A DNA stretch of 64,000 bases from Cytophagaceae bacterium (GTDB lineage: Bacteria; Bacteroidota; Bacteroidia; Cytophagales; Flexibacteraceae), in assembly GCA_027490155.1 (NCBI GenBank), contig JAIXYP010000039.1, forward strand, positions 57,603 through 121,602. Direction: 5' to 3'. A program made the translations under genes and the position numbers. Below the pieces are notes generated by a model. It was not told the origin of the DNA. It made no database searches and was given only the letters and a program-made list of their open reading frames with translations. Within the stretch, counting starts at the first letter, position 1. Every line of letters starts with the position of its first letter. Below are positions 26,866 through 35,565 of the stretch, in pieces.

Positions 26866-28188
26866 ATGCGTTTCCTTATTGTCCTTTTGTTATGGCTGGC
26901 CAGTGTCGGTTCCGTTGTGGCTCAGTCGGCCATCGCTCCACCAGATCTACCAGATAGTGCGACCTTACGCAAGGTTATCCGTAAGGATATGGAGGCCCTA
27001 AGTAGCAAGGCATTTTGGGGACGCGGATATACCAAGGAGGGTGACAGCAAGGCTGCGGCTTTTATCCAGAATCGGTTTCAGACCTTGAGCCGAAAAGTGA
27101 CTGGGGCAGAGGTCAAGGTCCAGCCATTTGTGTTTCCTGTCAATATATTTCCTGCCAAGGTAGAGGCTAAATGGGGAGAACTACGATTGAAACCAGGCGA
27201 AGATTTTGTGGTCGATGCGGGCTGTCCTTCGGTTAATTCGCGGTTTCGGACACTCATTTTCGATACTACTTTGCTTGTTGGGCTCAGGATGCAAGAGTCT
27301 GACTTTGTCTCGATCCTGACCCAGGATCTAGCCCTCATTGTCCAGCAACGGCACCTGAGAGCATTGCGGAAGTCATTGGCATCTATTCCCCATCAACTAG
27401 GGGCCTTGGTTGTGCTAGAGCCTCAGAAGCTGACTTGGTCAGTTAGTACGACGCAGGACACTTTGCCTATTTTGTATGTCTTGGCTCCGGAGTTGGCCCA
27501 ATTGAAAGCTGAGCCTACCCCTGCCTACATCTCCATCATGGCTGAGGCTACATTTAAGGCCGACCATCAAAGTCAAAACGTGATCCTGACCTTGCCTGGC
27601 TCGGGTGCTAGTCCTGATAGCACCGTGTATCTCACGGCCCATTACGACCACCTAGGCAGTATGGGGGACAAGGCTTGGTTTCCTGGCGCCAACGACAATG
27701 CGAGTGGCGTGGCACACCTGCTCTACTTAGCGCAATATTATGCCAGCCATCCACACCGCAATACGTTGGTTTTCGTGGCATTTGGGGGCGAGGAAGCTGG
27801 ACTCATCGGGTCTCAGCACTTTGTCCGGCAGGCGCTCAAGTCCAACCCCGAAAGCCTAGACCGCATTCGTTGTTTGCTGAATCTAGATCTGCTTTCGGCA
27901 GGTGATAAAGGGGCCACAGTGGTTAATGCCACGACTTTTCCACAGCCCTACCAAGCCTTGGTATCGATCAACGACCAAGGACGCCAATTGCCTGTACTCA
28001 AGCCAAGGGGCAAAGCCAGTAATAGTGACCACTATTATTTTGGCGAAGCGGGTGTGCCGGCTTTGTTTATGTACACCATGGGGGGCACCACCCACTACCA
28101 TGACGTCGGTGACACCGTCGAAAACTGTAGCCTCAGCCACGTAAAGCGTGTTCTTGATCTACTAATCAGGTTTGTGGATCGTTACTAG
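26866..28188 (+). CDS. Secreted M28-family zinc aminopeptidase
   Basis: From the chosen start the protein has 440 residues. It begins with a clean signal peptide (MRFLIVLLLWLASVGSVVAQ). An open frame to 26815 would add 17 residues ahead of the signal and is unlikely. The M28 di-zinc site is complete: AHYDHLG, GANDNASG, GGEEAGLIGS, NLDLL and a final THYHDVGDT. The N-terminal ~200 residues carry a PA-like insertion. Members of this family remove N-terminal amino acids in the periplasm or outside the cell. It stands alone, and a hairpin terminator shared with the convergent E2 gene follows. Confidence 0.9.
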   Translation: MRFLIVLLLWLASVGSVVAQSAIAPPDLPDSATLRKVIRKDMEALSSKAFWGRGYTKEGDSKAAAFIQNRFQTLSRKVTGAEVKVQPFVFPVNIFPAKVEAKWGELRLKPGEDFVVDAGCPSVNSRFRTLIFDTTLLVGLRMQESDFVSILTQDLALIVQQRHLRALRKSLASIPHQLGALVVLEPQKLTWSVSTTQDTLPILYVLAPELAQLKAEPTPAYISIMAEATFKADHQSQNVILTLPGSGASPDSTVYLTAHYDHLGSMGDKAWFPGANDNASGVAHLLYLAQYYASHPHRNTLVFVAFGGEEAGLIGSQHFVRQALKSNPESLDRIRCLLNLDLLSAGDKGATVVNATTFPQPYQALVSINDQGRQLPVLKPRGKASNSDHYYFGEAGVPALFMYTMGGTTHYHDVGDTVENCSLSHVKRVLDLLIRFVDRY

Positions 28189-28214
28189 TTAGGCCCTGCT
28201 GCCCTTTTTAGGAC

Positions 28215-28249
28215 CAAAAAAAGCACCCCAACATCGCTGCTGGGGTGCT
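28215..28249 (-). terminator. Intrinsic terminator for the E2 gene (possibly bidirectional)
   Basis: AGCACCCCA (28222-28230) and TGGGGTGCT (28241-28249) form a perfect 9-bp stem with a 10-base loop. On the minus strand it is followed by a run of seven T, so it ends the E2 transcript. It may also stop the M28 transcript. Confidence 0.8.
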
Positions 28250-28275
28250 CTGTATGTTAGGTCAACCGTTAGGGT

Positions 28276-29634
28276 CTAGAACAACTTGCGGTTGACGTCA
28301 AAATTCTCGAGGTAGTCGGCCACACGGCGGGCAAACATTCCACCTAGCGAACCATCGACCACTCGGTGGTCATAGCTGTGGCTAAGGTACATCATGTGAC
28401 GGATAGCGATGGCATCACCAGTTTCTGTCTCGATGACGGCTGGTTTCTTCTGGATGGCACCGACAGCCATGATGCCCACTTGTGGCTGCATGATGATCGG
28501 GGTACCCATCACGTTACCAAACGAACCTACGTTGCTGAGGGTATAGGTACCATCGGCTAGGTCGTTAGGGCTGAGTTTATTTTCGCGGGCACGCTTGGCT
28601 AGATCGTTCACCTTTTTGGTCAGGCCAACAAGGTTATATTGGTCAGCATTCCGGATGACAGGAACGATGAGGTTGCCAGATGGCAAGGCTACAGCCAGAC
28701 CAATGTTGATGTCCTTCTTGACGATGATGCGTGTGCCATCGACTGAGATATTCATCATTGGGTAGTCCTTAAGGGCTTTGGCGATGGCCTCGATAAAGAT
28801 CGGGGTGAAAGTGAGGGTATCACCTTCGCGGGTTTGGAAGTCTTTTTTGACCTTGTTGCGCCAGATAACGACACTTGTCAGATCGGCCTCAACGAAGGAG
28901 GTAACGTGCGGTGCTGTGCGTTTGCTTTCGACCATGCGCTCGGCAATGAGCTTACGCATACGGTCCATCTCGACGATCTCGACTTGACCGTTGAAGCTAG
29001 CAGCAGGTTTTGGCGCTGGGGCAGCCGCAGCTTCTGGTGCTGGTGCAGCAACTGGGGCAGGTGCCGTAGCCGCAACAGATGCCTGTGTAACAGGTTGCGC
29101 TTGGCGGTTGGCCAAGTAGGCAATCATATCCTGCTTGTTGACCCTGTTATCTAGTCCTGTGCCAGGGATACGCTCTAGCTCGGCCATGCTAATGCCCTCC
29201 TTCTGAGCCATATTCATGACTAGGGGAGAGTAGAACCGGCCAGAGATCGCAACGTTTTCGGCTGGGGCAGGGCTGGCTACAACAGGAGTAGCTGTGGTGT
29301 TGGCAGCAGGTGCTGGGCTAGGCGCAGTGGCGGCAGGCTGGGCAGTAGCTGGTGCTGATACCTCAGGAGTGGCACCACCAACAATGGCATCTTCGCCTGT
29401 CGCGATGATCGCGATGGCATCGCCCACTGGCACAACGGCACCTTCCTGCACCAAAATGGCTTTGAGGATACCGGCATGGGTGGCAGGCACTTCCGTATCT
29501 ACTTTGTCAGTAGCGACCTCGAGCACTGCCTCGTCTTGGTCGATTTTGTCGTCCACCTTCTTGAGCCATTTCAAGACGGTGCCTTCCATGATACTTTCGC
29601 CCATTTTGGGCATTACCATGCGTACAAGTGCCAT
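28276..29634 (-). CDS. 2-oxo acid dehydrogenase E2 component (dihydrolipoyl acyltransferase)
   Basis: From the chosen ATG (MALVRMVMPKMGES) the protein has 452 residues; the longer frame adds a Pro-rich leader (MPPHPPPTT) and is unlikely. A single lipoyl domain has the lipoylated Lys44 in EVATDKVDTEVP. An Ala/Pro linker follows, then an E1/E3-binding domain (SPLVMNMAQKEGI, GTGLDNRVNKQDMIAYL), a second linker and the catalytic acyltransferase domain with SYDHRVVDG near the C-terminus. No E1 or E3 gene is adjacent, so the substrate (pyruvate, 2-oxoglutarate or branched-chain oxo acids) cannot be decided; the domain layout best fits the branched-chain/acetyl type. Confidence 0.92.
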   Translation of the reverse strand: MALVRMVMPKMGESIMEGTVLKWLKKVDDKIDQDEAVLEVATDKVDTEVPATHAGILKAILVQEGAVVPVGDAIAIIATGEDAIVGGATPEVSAPATAQPAATAPSPAPAANTTATPVVASPAPAENVAISGRFYSPLVMNMAQKEGISMAELERIPGTGLDNRVNKQDMIAYLANRQAQPVTQASVAATAPAPVAAPAPEAAAAPAPKPAASFNGQVEIVEMDRMRKLIAERMVESKRTAPHVTSFVEADLTSVVIWRNKVKKDFQTREGDTLTFTPIFIEAIAKALKDYPMMNISVDGTRIIVKKDINIGLAVALPSGNLIVPVIRNADQYNLVGLTKKVNDLAKRARENKLSPNDLADGTYTLSNVGSFGNVMGTPIIMQPQVGIMAVGAIQKKPAVIETETGDAIAIRHMMYLSHSYDHRVVDGSLGGMFARRVADYLENFDVNRKLF

Positions 29635-29736
29635 AGTCGTAGGGGGTGGATGGGGTGGCACATGGCCAATCCGACATCCGGGGGTATGTATTAGTGTTGG
29701 TGTAATCAGTTAGGCCCTCAAGACCCTTCTGATCAG

Positions 29737-29744
29737 CAAAGGTA
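29737..29744 (-). promoter_or_regulatory. Candidate -7 box for the E2 gene
   Basis: CAAAGGTA on the plus strand reads TACCTTTG on the minus strand, a full match to TAnnTTTG, about 100 bases upstream of the E2 start. No convincing -33 TTTG is seen. Confidence 0.4.
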
Positions 29745-29868
29745 ATGTCTAGCTCACAAATGGCACCATAGTTTTGGGCCAAGTTGCCTTGCGGACCCAA
29801 TCAGCGCTCAATCAGGACTAGATCTAGATTGGATCGTGACCAGAACTGACTGAGTACCACATTGAGGT

Positions 29869-30372
29869 TTACTTTTTGGTTGGGCCATCCTCAGCAGGGT
29901 GGGTGACCTCGCCAGTAAGAGTCAGGTCGATGTTGTTAGGGTTGGTATTAGCCGTGACGGTAACCGTCTTTTGCTGTGCACCGAGCTTATGAGCGGTGTT
30001 GAACACGACCTCTATCACGCCTTGTTGTCCTGGGGCGATCGGCTCCTTAGGGTAGTTTGGTACAGTGCAACCGCAGCTGGCCGTTGCCTTCGCGATGACC
30101 AAAGGGGTCGTACCACTGTTCGTGAACTCGAAGTTGTGTTTGACGATGTCGCCAGAGCGGACAGTGCCAAAGTTAAACTCCTTCGATTTGAAGGTCATCT
30201 GGGCGCTTTCGGTCGGGACTTGGCCTTCCGCATTATTGGCCGTCGCAGGGTTGTTGATCAGACCACCGCTGCCATTACTGTCGCATCCTGTGGTCCCGAA
30301 CAGGGTCAGTAGTGCCACAAATAGACCCGCCACAAGTATAGTTGATCCCTTTTTGCTGGATGTTGTTGTCAT
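29869..30372 (-). CDS. DUF1573 lipoprotein
   Basis: A 167-residue exported protein with the lipobox LFGTTGC (Cys29) and one DUF1573 immunoglobulin-like domain (FGTVRSGDIVKHNFEFTNSGTTPL, then ASCGCTVPNYPKEPI). In Bacteroidota these proteins are common envelope lipoproteins of unknown biochemical role, frequently encoded near nusB as here. The family Cys pair in ASCGCT is present. It is probably in the same direction and cluster as ytxH and nusB, separated by ~280 bases from ytxH. Confidence 0.85.
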   Translation of the reverse strand: MTTTSSKKGSTILVAGLFVALLTLFGTTGCDSNGSGGLINNPATANNAEGQVPTESAQMTFKSKEFNFGTVRSGDIVKHNFEFTNSGTTPLVIAKATASCGCTVPNYPKEPIAPGQQGVIEVVFNTAHKLGAQQKTVTVTANTNPNNIDLTLTGEVTHPAEDGPTKK

Positions 30373-30656
30373 TGTTGTTAATAGACTTTGTGATATTCAA
30401 AATAAGAGCGCCAAATATGCCTAAGGCCTCCACAAAAGTCAACTTCCAAACAGTACTGGCCCTTGGGCTTGTTCTGTTTGCCGCCTCCTGATTGGGGGAT
30501 ATGGCAATTTAGCGCTCTTTAGTCAGATCATCCAGAGGCGATCTATACTGTCTTATTTTTGGTATCCGTAACGGGGTGATTTTGGTTTCGAGCTTGACAA
30601 GAATGATCATGTAAGCACGGATTCCAAAGCCAAAACAGATACTAGGCCAAGGGGGC

Positions 30657-30956
30657 CTAGCCCCTGATTTGGTCAATAAGGGCGTCGACGTCGGCTAGCA
30701 TGCGTTCGGCTTTTTCCTTGGTGTCTGCCACAACTTTTTGGCTTTCGGCTTTGGCCTCGTTCAGGATGCCACCGTCTTCGCTAGTTAGGCCAGAGACCAT
30801 ATCCTTGAGCTTGTCACGGTATTTGCTAAGCCTAAAGGTAAGTTTATCACGGGTGTTTTTGCCTTCGTCTGGCGCGTAAAGGATGCCAAGCGCTGTACCA
30901 ACTGCTACGCCACTAGCGAAGGCGACAAGCAGACCAATGTTTTTGTTAGATGCCAT
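30657..30956 (-). CDS. YtxH-domain membrane protein
   Basis: A 99-residue protein from the chosen start (MASNKNIG); 16 further codons upstream look non-coding. One hydrophobic helix (LLVAFASGVAVGTALGILYAP) leads to the PDEGKNTRDKL motif of YtxH proteins, followed by a charged coiled-coil tail. The family is linked to general stress and envelope functions, without a defined activity. An inverted repeat CTAGGCC/GGCCTAG (30642-30660) overlaps the stop codon. Confidence 0.85.
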   Translation of the reverse strand: MASNKNIGLLVAFASGVAVGTALGILYAPDEGKNTRDKLTFRLSKYRDKLKDMVSGLTSEDGGILNEAKAESQKVVADTKEKAERMLADVDALIDQIRG

Positions 30957-31214
30957 AATTTTAGCGGTCTTGATTAGGGAAATTTGATGGTCTAGATGCA
31001 ACATTCAGATAGGTCGGCCTTGACCTCGCGCTGCCAACGAATTGAGCAGACGGGCTTTGCTTAACATCCAGCCCTAAAGTACACAAGGACTAGATGCCGA
31101 AAGCAATTGAGCCTTGTTTTTTTGTAGGGATAGATCCTGATCAGGACCTGACTAAACCGATTAGTTTAACGCAATTATTGCGCCAAATGGTATTCTGGAA
31201 TGGTCCGGCGGGCT

Positions 31215-31239
31215 AAAACTGCCAAAATGCCGCAGTTTT
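31215..31239 (-). terminator. Hairpin terminator at the end of nusB
   Basis: AAAACTGC (31215-31222) pairs exactly with GCAGTTTT (31232-31239), overlapping the nusB stop codon. On the minus strand the stem ends in TTTT, then AGCC; a short U-tract, so moderate support. Confidence 0.45.
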
Positions 31240-32644
31240 ATTGTAGGATAAGTCCTCTGCCAGTTTTTTTGATTTTGCCTTCGGCTTGTAGGCTCTGGAC
31301 CAGCCCGTCGATCAAGGCATTGATGAAGGGGTGGCTCTGGGGCGTACTATACTGTTTGGCAATCTCGAGGTACTCGTTGATGCTGACCCGGACTGGCACT
31401 TGCGAGAAGTTCATGATCTCGGCCAAGCACATGACCATGATCACGAGGTCGGTATGCGAAAAGCGGCTAGCATCCCAGTTGTCGGACTGTGCCCCTAGGA
31501 GTTTGAAATAGGCGGGGTACTCGGCCATCGTGTGGTCGTAGAGCTTCATCGTGAAGTCCTTGTCGTCCTCCCAGTCGGCAGATAAGGTACTAAGGGTGAC
31601 CTCGGTGTCTGGCCCCGTGATGGTCTTGATGGTTTTGACAACCATGCTCTTCAGGATCTCGCGGTTTTCGGCCCAATAAAGGTCCCTGTCCTCGAACCAA
31701 CCATCTATGACCTCAGCCTTTAGGATTAGCTTGGTAGCAAGGTAGCGTACAAATGCCTTGTGGGCTTCAAAGTCGGTCTCGTCGCTGAAAGCGTTGCTGT
31801 ATTGCTGGTACTCTTGGTCGGGCATCACGGTCTCGGCAAAGAGGGGCCGGATGACAGAAAGATCAAATGAAGTTACACCATGCCGTATGCAGGCTTCCTG
31901 AAAGGCTATACTTTCCTCAATTTTCAGGATGATGGGGTTGGTTGCGATCTTGAGCTGGTAATGCTCCTGTGGTGTTGGTTTGATGAGCCGTGCTTGGCGT
32001 TCCTCTTCATCCTGGGTCGCAAACTTGGATACATCAATTAGTAAGCGGAGGAACGTGAGGTAATGGACATAGAGCTCCTCACACTCGTTGATGAGGTCGC
32101 GGCGTGCCTGCTGGATATCTCGTGCAAAGTTCTTCTGGAGGTAATTGAGGGCCTCAATGGCGGCATTCCGCACACGTGGACTGGTGCGCTCGGGCACGGC
32201 AAAGGTTGTACTCTCGTCTGCCAGCTGCAAGAAAAGGTCTTGGGCTTGTTTGAGCAGGGCAGCCTCGCCTTCGTAGTCAAACTCGTCGACCTGGAGGGCG
32301 GCCTCAAGCTCGCGCCTGGTCCGGACGATTTCGAGTTTAGAAAAGTCCTGTAGGCGAAGGATAGCGATAGCGACTTGGTCTTTGGCAAAGAGGTCGAGGC
32401 TATCTGGAAGTTCGTAAAAAGGGTCAGTACCTTTAAGGGCAGCAACGGCATCAAAGGCCAACAAGGCTTGTTGGATTTTAGCTTCGCGAATGGCTGTTTT
32501 TTTCTGGGCTTGCTCTAGGTGAAGGTCCTTGCTAAAATGTTTAGCGATGGAGTCAATAGCGAGCTCTAGGGTGGCATTTCGGACCTGAAGGGCACCAAAA
32601 ACGGATTGCATGGTTTTGGCCCTGAGGATGCGGCGGTTCAGCAT
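31238..32644 (-). CDS. nusB: Transcription antitermination factor NusB, long form
   Basis: A 468-residue protein. The N-terminal MLNRRILRAKTMQSVF matches the long NusB family of Bacteroidota. The C-terminal domain carries HTDLVIMVMCLAEIMNFSQVPVRVSINEYLEIAKQY, the classic NusB helices. NusB with NusE binds boxA RNA and allows RNA polymerase to read through rRNA operons. Enterobacterial NusB is about 140 residues and typical bacteroidete forms are about 300, so this one is long. The extra ~150 residues are charged and helical and lie between the N-terminal helix and the conserved C-terminal domain. Confidence 0.88.
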   Translation of the reverse strand: MLNRRILRAKTMQSVFGALQVRNATLELAIDSIAKHFSKDLHLEQAQKKTAIREAKIQQALLAFDAVAALKGTDPFYELPDSLDLFAKDQVAIAILRLQDFSKLEIVRTRRELEAALQVDEFDYEGEAALLKQAQDLFLQLADESTTFAVPERTSPRVRNAAIEALNYLQKNFARDIQQARRDLINECEELYVHYLTFLRLLIDVSKFATQDEEERQARLIKPTPQEHYQLKIATNPIILKIEESIAFQEACIRHGVTSFDLSVIRPLFAETVMPDQEYQQYSNAFSDETDFEAHKAFVRYLATKLILKAEVIDGWFEDRDLYWAENREILKSMVVKTIKTITGPDTEVTLSTLSADWEDDKDFTMKLYDHTMAEYPAYFKLLGAQSDNWDASRFSHTDLVIMVMCLAEIMNFSQVPVRVSINEYLEIAKQYSTPQSHPFINALIDGLVQSLQAEGKIKKTGRGLILQ

Positions 32645-32752
32645 AAGCGATCTCTAATAGGAAGGATGGCAGGCCGCTGAGAAGGCGCCTCCAGACGTTA
32701 CCAAGCATGGCTGGGCGTGTTTGGGGGCAGGTTGGCGGTCGTCTTGCCGCTA

Positions 32753-32760
32753 CAAAGGTA
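32753..32760 (-). promoter_or_regulatory. Candidate -7 box for nusB
   Basis: CAAAGGTA reads TACCTTTG on the minus strand, about 110 bases upstream of the nusB ATG. The -33 position is not conserved. Confidence 0.4.
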
Positions 32761-32881
32761 GCTCAATCCCACGGATAATCATCATCTATGGCTGCTTTCG
32801 GGCTTGGCTGTTGGGTTGTTCGTGGCTTGGTAAGGGCCCTGTCATGACCTATTGCGGCACTAGCAAAGGCATAAAGTTGGC

Positions 32882-34288
32882 CTATTTGCGCCTTAGCCAC
32901 TGCTCGGGGTTAAGCTTGTTCTGGTTTCGCCAAACCTGAAACTGCAGTGTGCTGACGCCATCTTTGTCTGCAGCTACATGGCCTAGTAGTTGGCTGGCCT
33001 TTACCCGCTGGCCAACATCGACCGTTACGTCCTTGACATTACAATAGACGGTGATGTAGTCGCCATGGATGACGGAAACGATCTTGCCAGCAGCACCCGG
33101 CAGCATGGCAACAAAGCCAATCTCGCCATCGAATACCGACCGCACGGCTTGGTTGCTTTTGGTCTGGATGTCCACGCCAAGGTTATCGACCATGACATGT
33201 TTGATGACAGGGTGCTCGTGTTTGCCATAATGCTCGGCAATGAACCCGGTCTCAACTGGCCAGATGAGGCGGTTGCGGTTGCCTGCAAAGTTGCGACTCA
33301 TGGATAGGCCTTCAGCAGACAGGGCTATGGTCGTTGGTTCAGTTTCCTCCTCGGTGTCCTCCTCTTCTTCTTCGGGCTCGGCTTGGTCAACTGGTTTGGT
33401 GCTGGAGGTCTCTTTGTCACCTTTTTTGCTAGACGACTTGGCGGTGTTTTTGGTGTTGGATTTGTTGCGACGGCGGTCGGCGGTTTCGCGGCGTGCCCGG
33501 TCTCGTGCTTGGCGAGCAGCCCTGCGCATCTCGCGCCGGATCATGTCTGCTATCAGCCGATCGAGGCGCGCATCTCGATCCCGACGGTCCTCTAGCTCTT
33601 GTTTAAGGTCTTTTTCGCGGTCGCTGAGTTTCCGCACAACTTGCTGCTGGGCCGACTGTAGTTCAATCAGTTTTCGGTTTTCCCGGACTTGCTCGCCCAA
33701 AAGGGTCTCGCGTTGGCGGGTTTTGTCCAGCAGGGCTTTGCGCTGCCGCATGAGGGCTTGCTTGACGGACCGGATCTGTTTGGCCTGGATGACCCTCGCC
33801 TCCCGAAACTGCCGCAGGTATAGTAACCGGCTCCAGAACTGGAAAAAGCTGTCGGCCGCAAGCAGGAACATTAGTTTGCTATTGGCCTTGTGTTTGGCGG
33901 CGTTGTAGACCATGGCGGCATACTCGGCCTTCATGGTGATGAGGTCCTCCTGTAAGGAGCCATTAATCTCGTTGATGTCGTCGATCTCCTGCAGCAATAG
34001 CCCGATTTCCTCATTAAGGTTGCCGACTAGTTGCATCCGTTGGCTAAGCTGCTGGTTGAGGGCGTTGAGCTCGCCAATGGTGGCGCTTTTTTGCTGGGCG
34101 GTTTGCTCCAGGATCTTGGCCGCCTCGTTAATGCGCTGTTGGTTCTCCTTACGTTCGCGCTCGAGGTTTAGTTTGCTACGCTGGGCATAGACAGGGCCCG
34201 TACCGAGCAGAATGACAGCCAACATTACAAGCAGATGCCCAAGGCTTTTAACCCTGTTAATCAGCTGCTGCCTACCGATTAATATCAT
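32882..34288 (-). CDS. EnvC-like murein hydrolase activator (coiled coil plus degenerate LytM)
   Basis: The chosen start (MILIGRQQLINRV) gives 468 residues with a signal segment ending GPVYAQ; the longer frame adds 35 residues without a leader. A coiled coil rich in Gln, Glu and Arg spans about 40-260. A Lys/Ser/Glu linker follows, then a LytM (M23) domain at the C-terminus. The zinc ligands are largely lost: the first His position reads NLGVDI, the usual H-x-H reads LQFQVW, and Y-x-H reads VYCNV. This fits activators of cell-separation amidases such as EnvC and argues against an active peptidase. It faces hisA divergently. Confidence 0.87.
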   Translation of the reverse strand: MILIGRQQLINRVKSLGHLLVMLAVILLGTGPVYAQRSKLNLERERKENQQRINEAAKILEQTAQQKSATIGELNALNQQLSQRMQLVGNLNEEIGLLLQEIDDINEINGSLQEDLITMKAEYAAMVYNAAKHKANSKLMFLLAADSFFQFWSRLLYLRQFREARVIQAKQIRSVKQALMRQRKALLDKTRQRETLLGEQVRENRKLIELQSAQQQVVRKLSDREKDLKQELEDRRDRDARLDRLIADMIRREMRRAARQARDRARRETADRRRNKSNTKNTAKSSSKKGDKETSSTKPVDQAEPEEEEEDTEEETEPTTIALSAEGLSMSRNFAGNRNRLIWPVETGFIAEHYGKHEHPVIKHVMVDNLGVDIQTKSNQAVRSVFDGEIGFVAMLPGAAGKIVSVIHGDYITVYCNVKDVTVDVGQRVKASQLLGHVAADKDGVSTLQFQVWRNQNKLNPEQWLRRK

Positions 34289-34635
34289 GCCTAGTCGGTC
34301 GATAAACAGCCGGTCGGTACCTAGCCTAGGCAGGCTCTGGCACGCGGTCGGTCGCTTTCCGTCTGGATCTGTTATGCGGCTATGATTGTTCAATCGGGTT
34401 GGGTAATTGTGGGCCTGATTTTGGGTCAGATCGACTTGCTGCCTTGGTCCTTTGAGTGGCTGTCAGCGTCGGGAGCGTGATGTTAAAATTTAGTGCTGAT
34501 AATCGCAAAAATGCAGCTATTTTACTACATTACACCGTCAAAACTATGGCATCTGACCGATTTTGCTAGCTTTTGGATTAATTGGGCTTTTTTCTCGATG
34601 TCTTTTTCTGACTGCACTATTTTTTACAGGGTTTT
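34289..34635. other. Divergent intergenic region between envC-like gene and hisA-like gene
   Basis: About 350 bases without a gene. The hisA-proximal half is T-rich. It must contain both promoters, but no TAnnTTTG box is clear. Confidence 0.45.
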
Positions 34636-35358
34636 ATGATACAGGTTATACCATCCATTACCATTGCCAACAACAGGGTGGCAATCCTCGGCACGGCAGA
34701 CTTTGCTAACGCCCGTTATTATGACCTTTCTCCACTTGATCTAGCCTTGGCTTTTCAGGAAGCAGGCGCCAAACGGATCCACTTAGTGGACCTAGATGGC
34801 GCAAGGGCAGAGACCGTGATCAACTACCAAGTTTTACAGGTGCTTAAGGGCCATACAGATCTGAGCATCAACTTCAGTGGTGGGGTCAGGACGGATGGTG
34901 GGGTGCAGCTAGCGCTAGAGCATGGTGCCAGCACAGTAACTGCAGCAACCATCGCCGCAGACCATCCGGAGGTGTTCAACTCATGGCTGATGACTTTTAC
35001 CCGCAACACGATGGTGCTAGGGGTAGATGTGCTAGCCGATGGCCGAGTAGCGAGCCGTGGCTGGAAAACCAACACGGGTATCGTTTGGCAAGACATGGTG
35101 GCCTACTTCCGTGATCGTGGTGTGCGCTACATCAAGCTGACAGATGTGAGCCGTGATGGTGTGATGCAAGGGCCCAACTTTGACCTCATTAAGGAGTTCC
35201 GGGACCAGTTTCCGACCCTCGAGCTGATGGTTAGTGGTGGGGTGCGCTCAGTAGAGGATATCAATAAACTCAATGGCCTAGGCGTCGGCTCAGTAATCAT
35301 CGCCCGGGCTTTTTATGAAGACAAACTCAACCTTGACGATCTGAAGGCCTTTTGGTAG
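34636..35358 (+). CDS. HisA-like TIM-barrel isomerase lacking the N-terminal catalytic Asp
   Basis: A 240-residue HisA/HisF-family barrel, closest to HisA, the ProFAR isomerase of histidine synthesis. HisA-like elements are IHLVDLDGA (48-56), SGGVRT (81-86), the Asp131 of GVDVLADGRVASRGW, TDVSRDG (169-175, Thr169 conserved) and SGGVRSVED. However, the first strand reads IPSITI, so the general-acid/base Asp of the IPAIDL motif (Asp8 in Thermotoga HisA) is Thr9, and the QGDY motif is replaced by TADF. No other his gene is nearby. It may be a divergent HisA or a paralogue with another substrate; I therefore give no symbol. Confidence 0.8.
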   Translation: MIQVIPSITIANNRVAILGTADFANARYYDLSPLDLALAFQEAGAKRIHLVDLDGARAETVINYQVLQVLKGHTDLSINFSGGVRTDGGVQLALEHGASTVTAATIAADHPEVFNSWLMTFTRNTMVLGVDVLADGRVASRGWKTNTGIVWQDMVAYFRDRGVRYIKLTDVSRDGVMQGPNFDLIKEFRDQFPTLELMVSGGVRSVEDINKLNGLGVGSVIIARAFYEDKLNLDDLKAFW

Positions 35359-35420
35359 ACCCGGCAGCTGTTGGTTATCTCCGCAGCTAGACCAATGCTA
35401 GTCATTTTGGTAGATATAGC

Positions 35421-35455
35421 AAAAGCCCTTTGTCCTTATACGACAAGGGGCTTTT
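35421..35455 (+). terminator. Intrinsic terminator after the hisA-like gene
   Basis: AAAAGCCCTTTGTC (35421-35434) pairs with GACAAGGGGCTTTT (35442-35455), one G-U wobble, loop of 7 bases. The right arm supplies a short U-run. Confidence 0.8.
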
Positions 35456-35495
35456 GTCAATATGGGTTGGGGTAGTGGGCACGATAGCCAACAGG

Positions 35496-35530
35496 CAAAA
35501 AAAGCCCTACCTGACGTCCAGATAGGGCTT
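35496..35530 (-). terminator. Intrinsic terminator after the thioredoxin-like gene
   Basis: AAGCCCTA (35502-35509) pairs with TAGGGCTT (35523-35530), extended by CTG/CAG inside. On the minus strand a run of seven T follows the stem. Confidence 0.8.
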
Positions 35531-35565
35531 GGTTAGATAGCAAATCAGGTAGATAGTAACCCCGA

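Noticed and set aside
33240..33908. 222-residue Ser/Arg-rich plus-strand frame
   Set aside because: It is the antisense of the EnvC coiled coil; its Ser/Arg repeats are a complement artefact.
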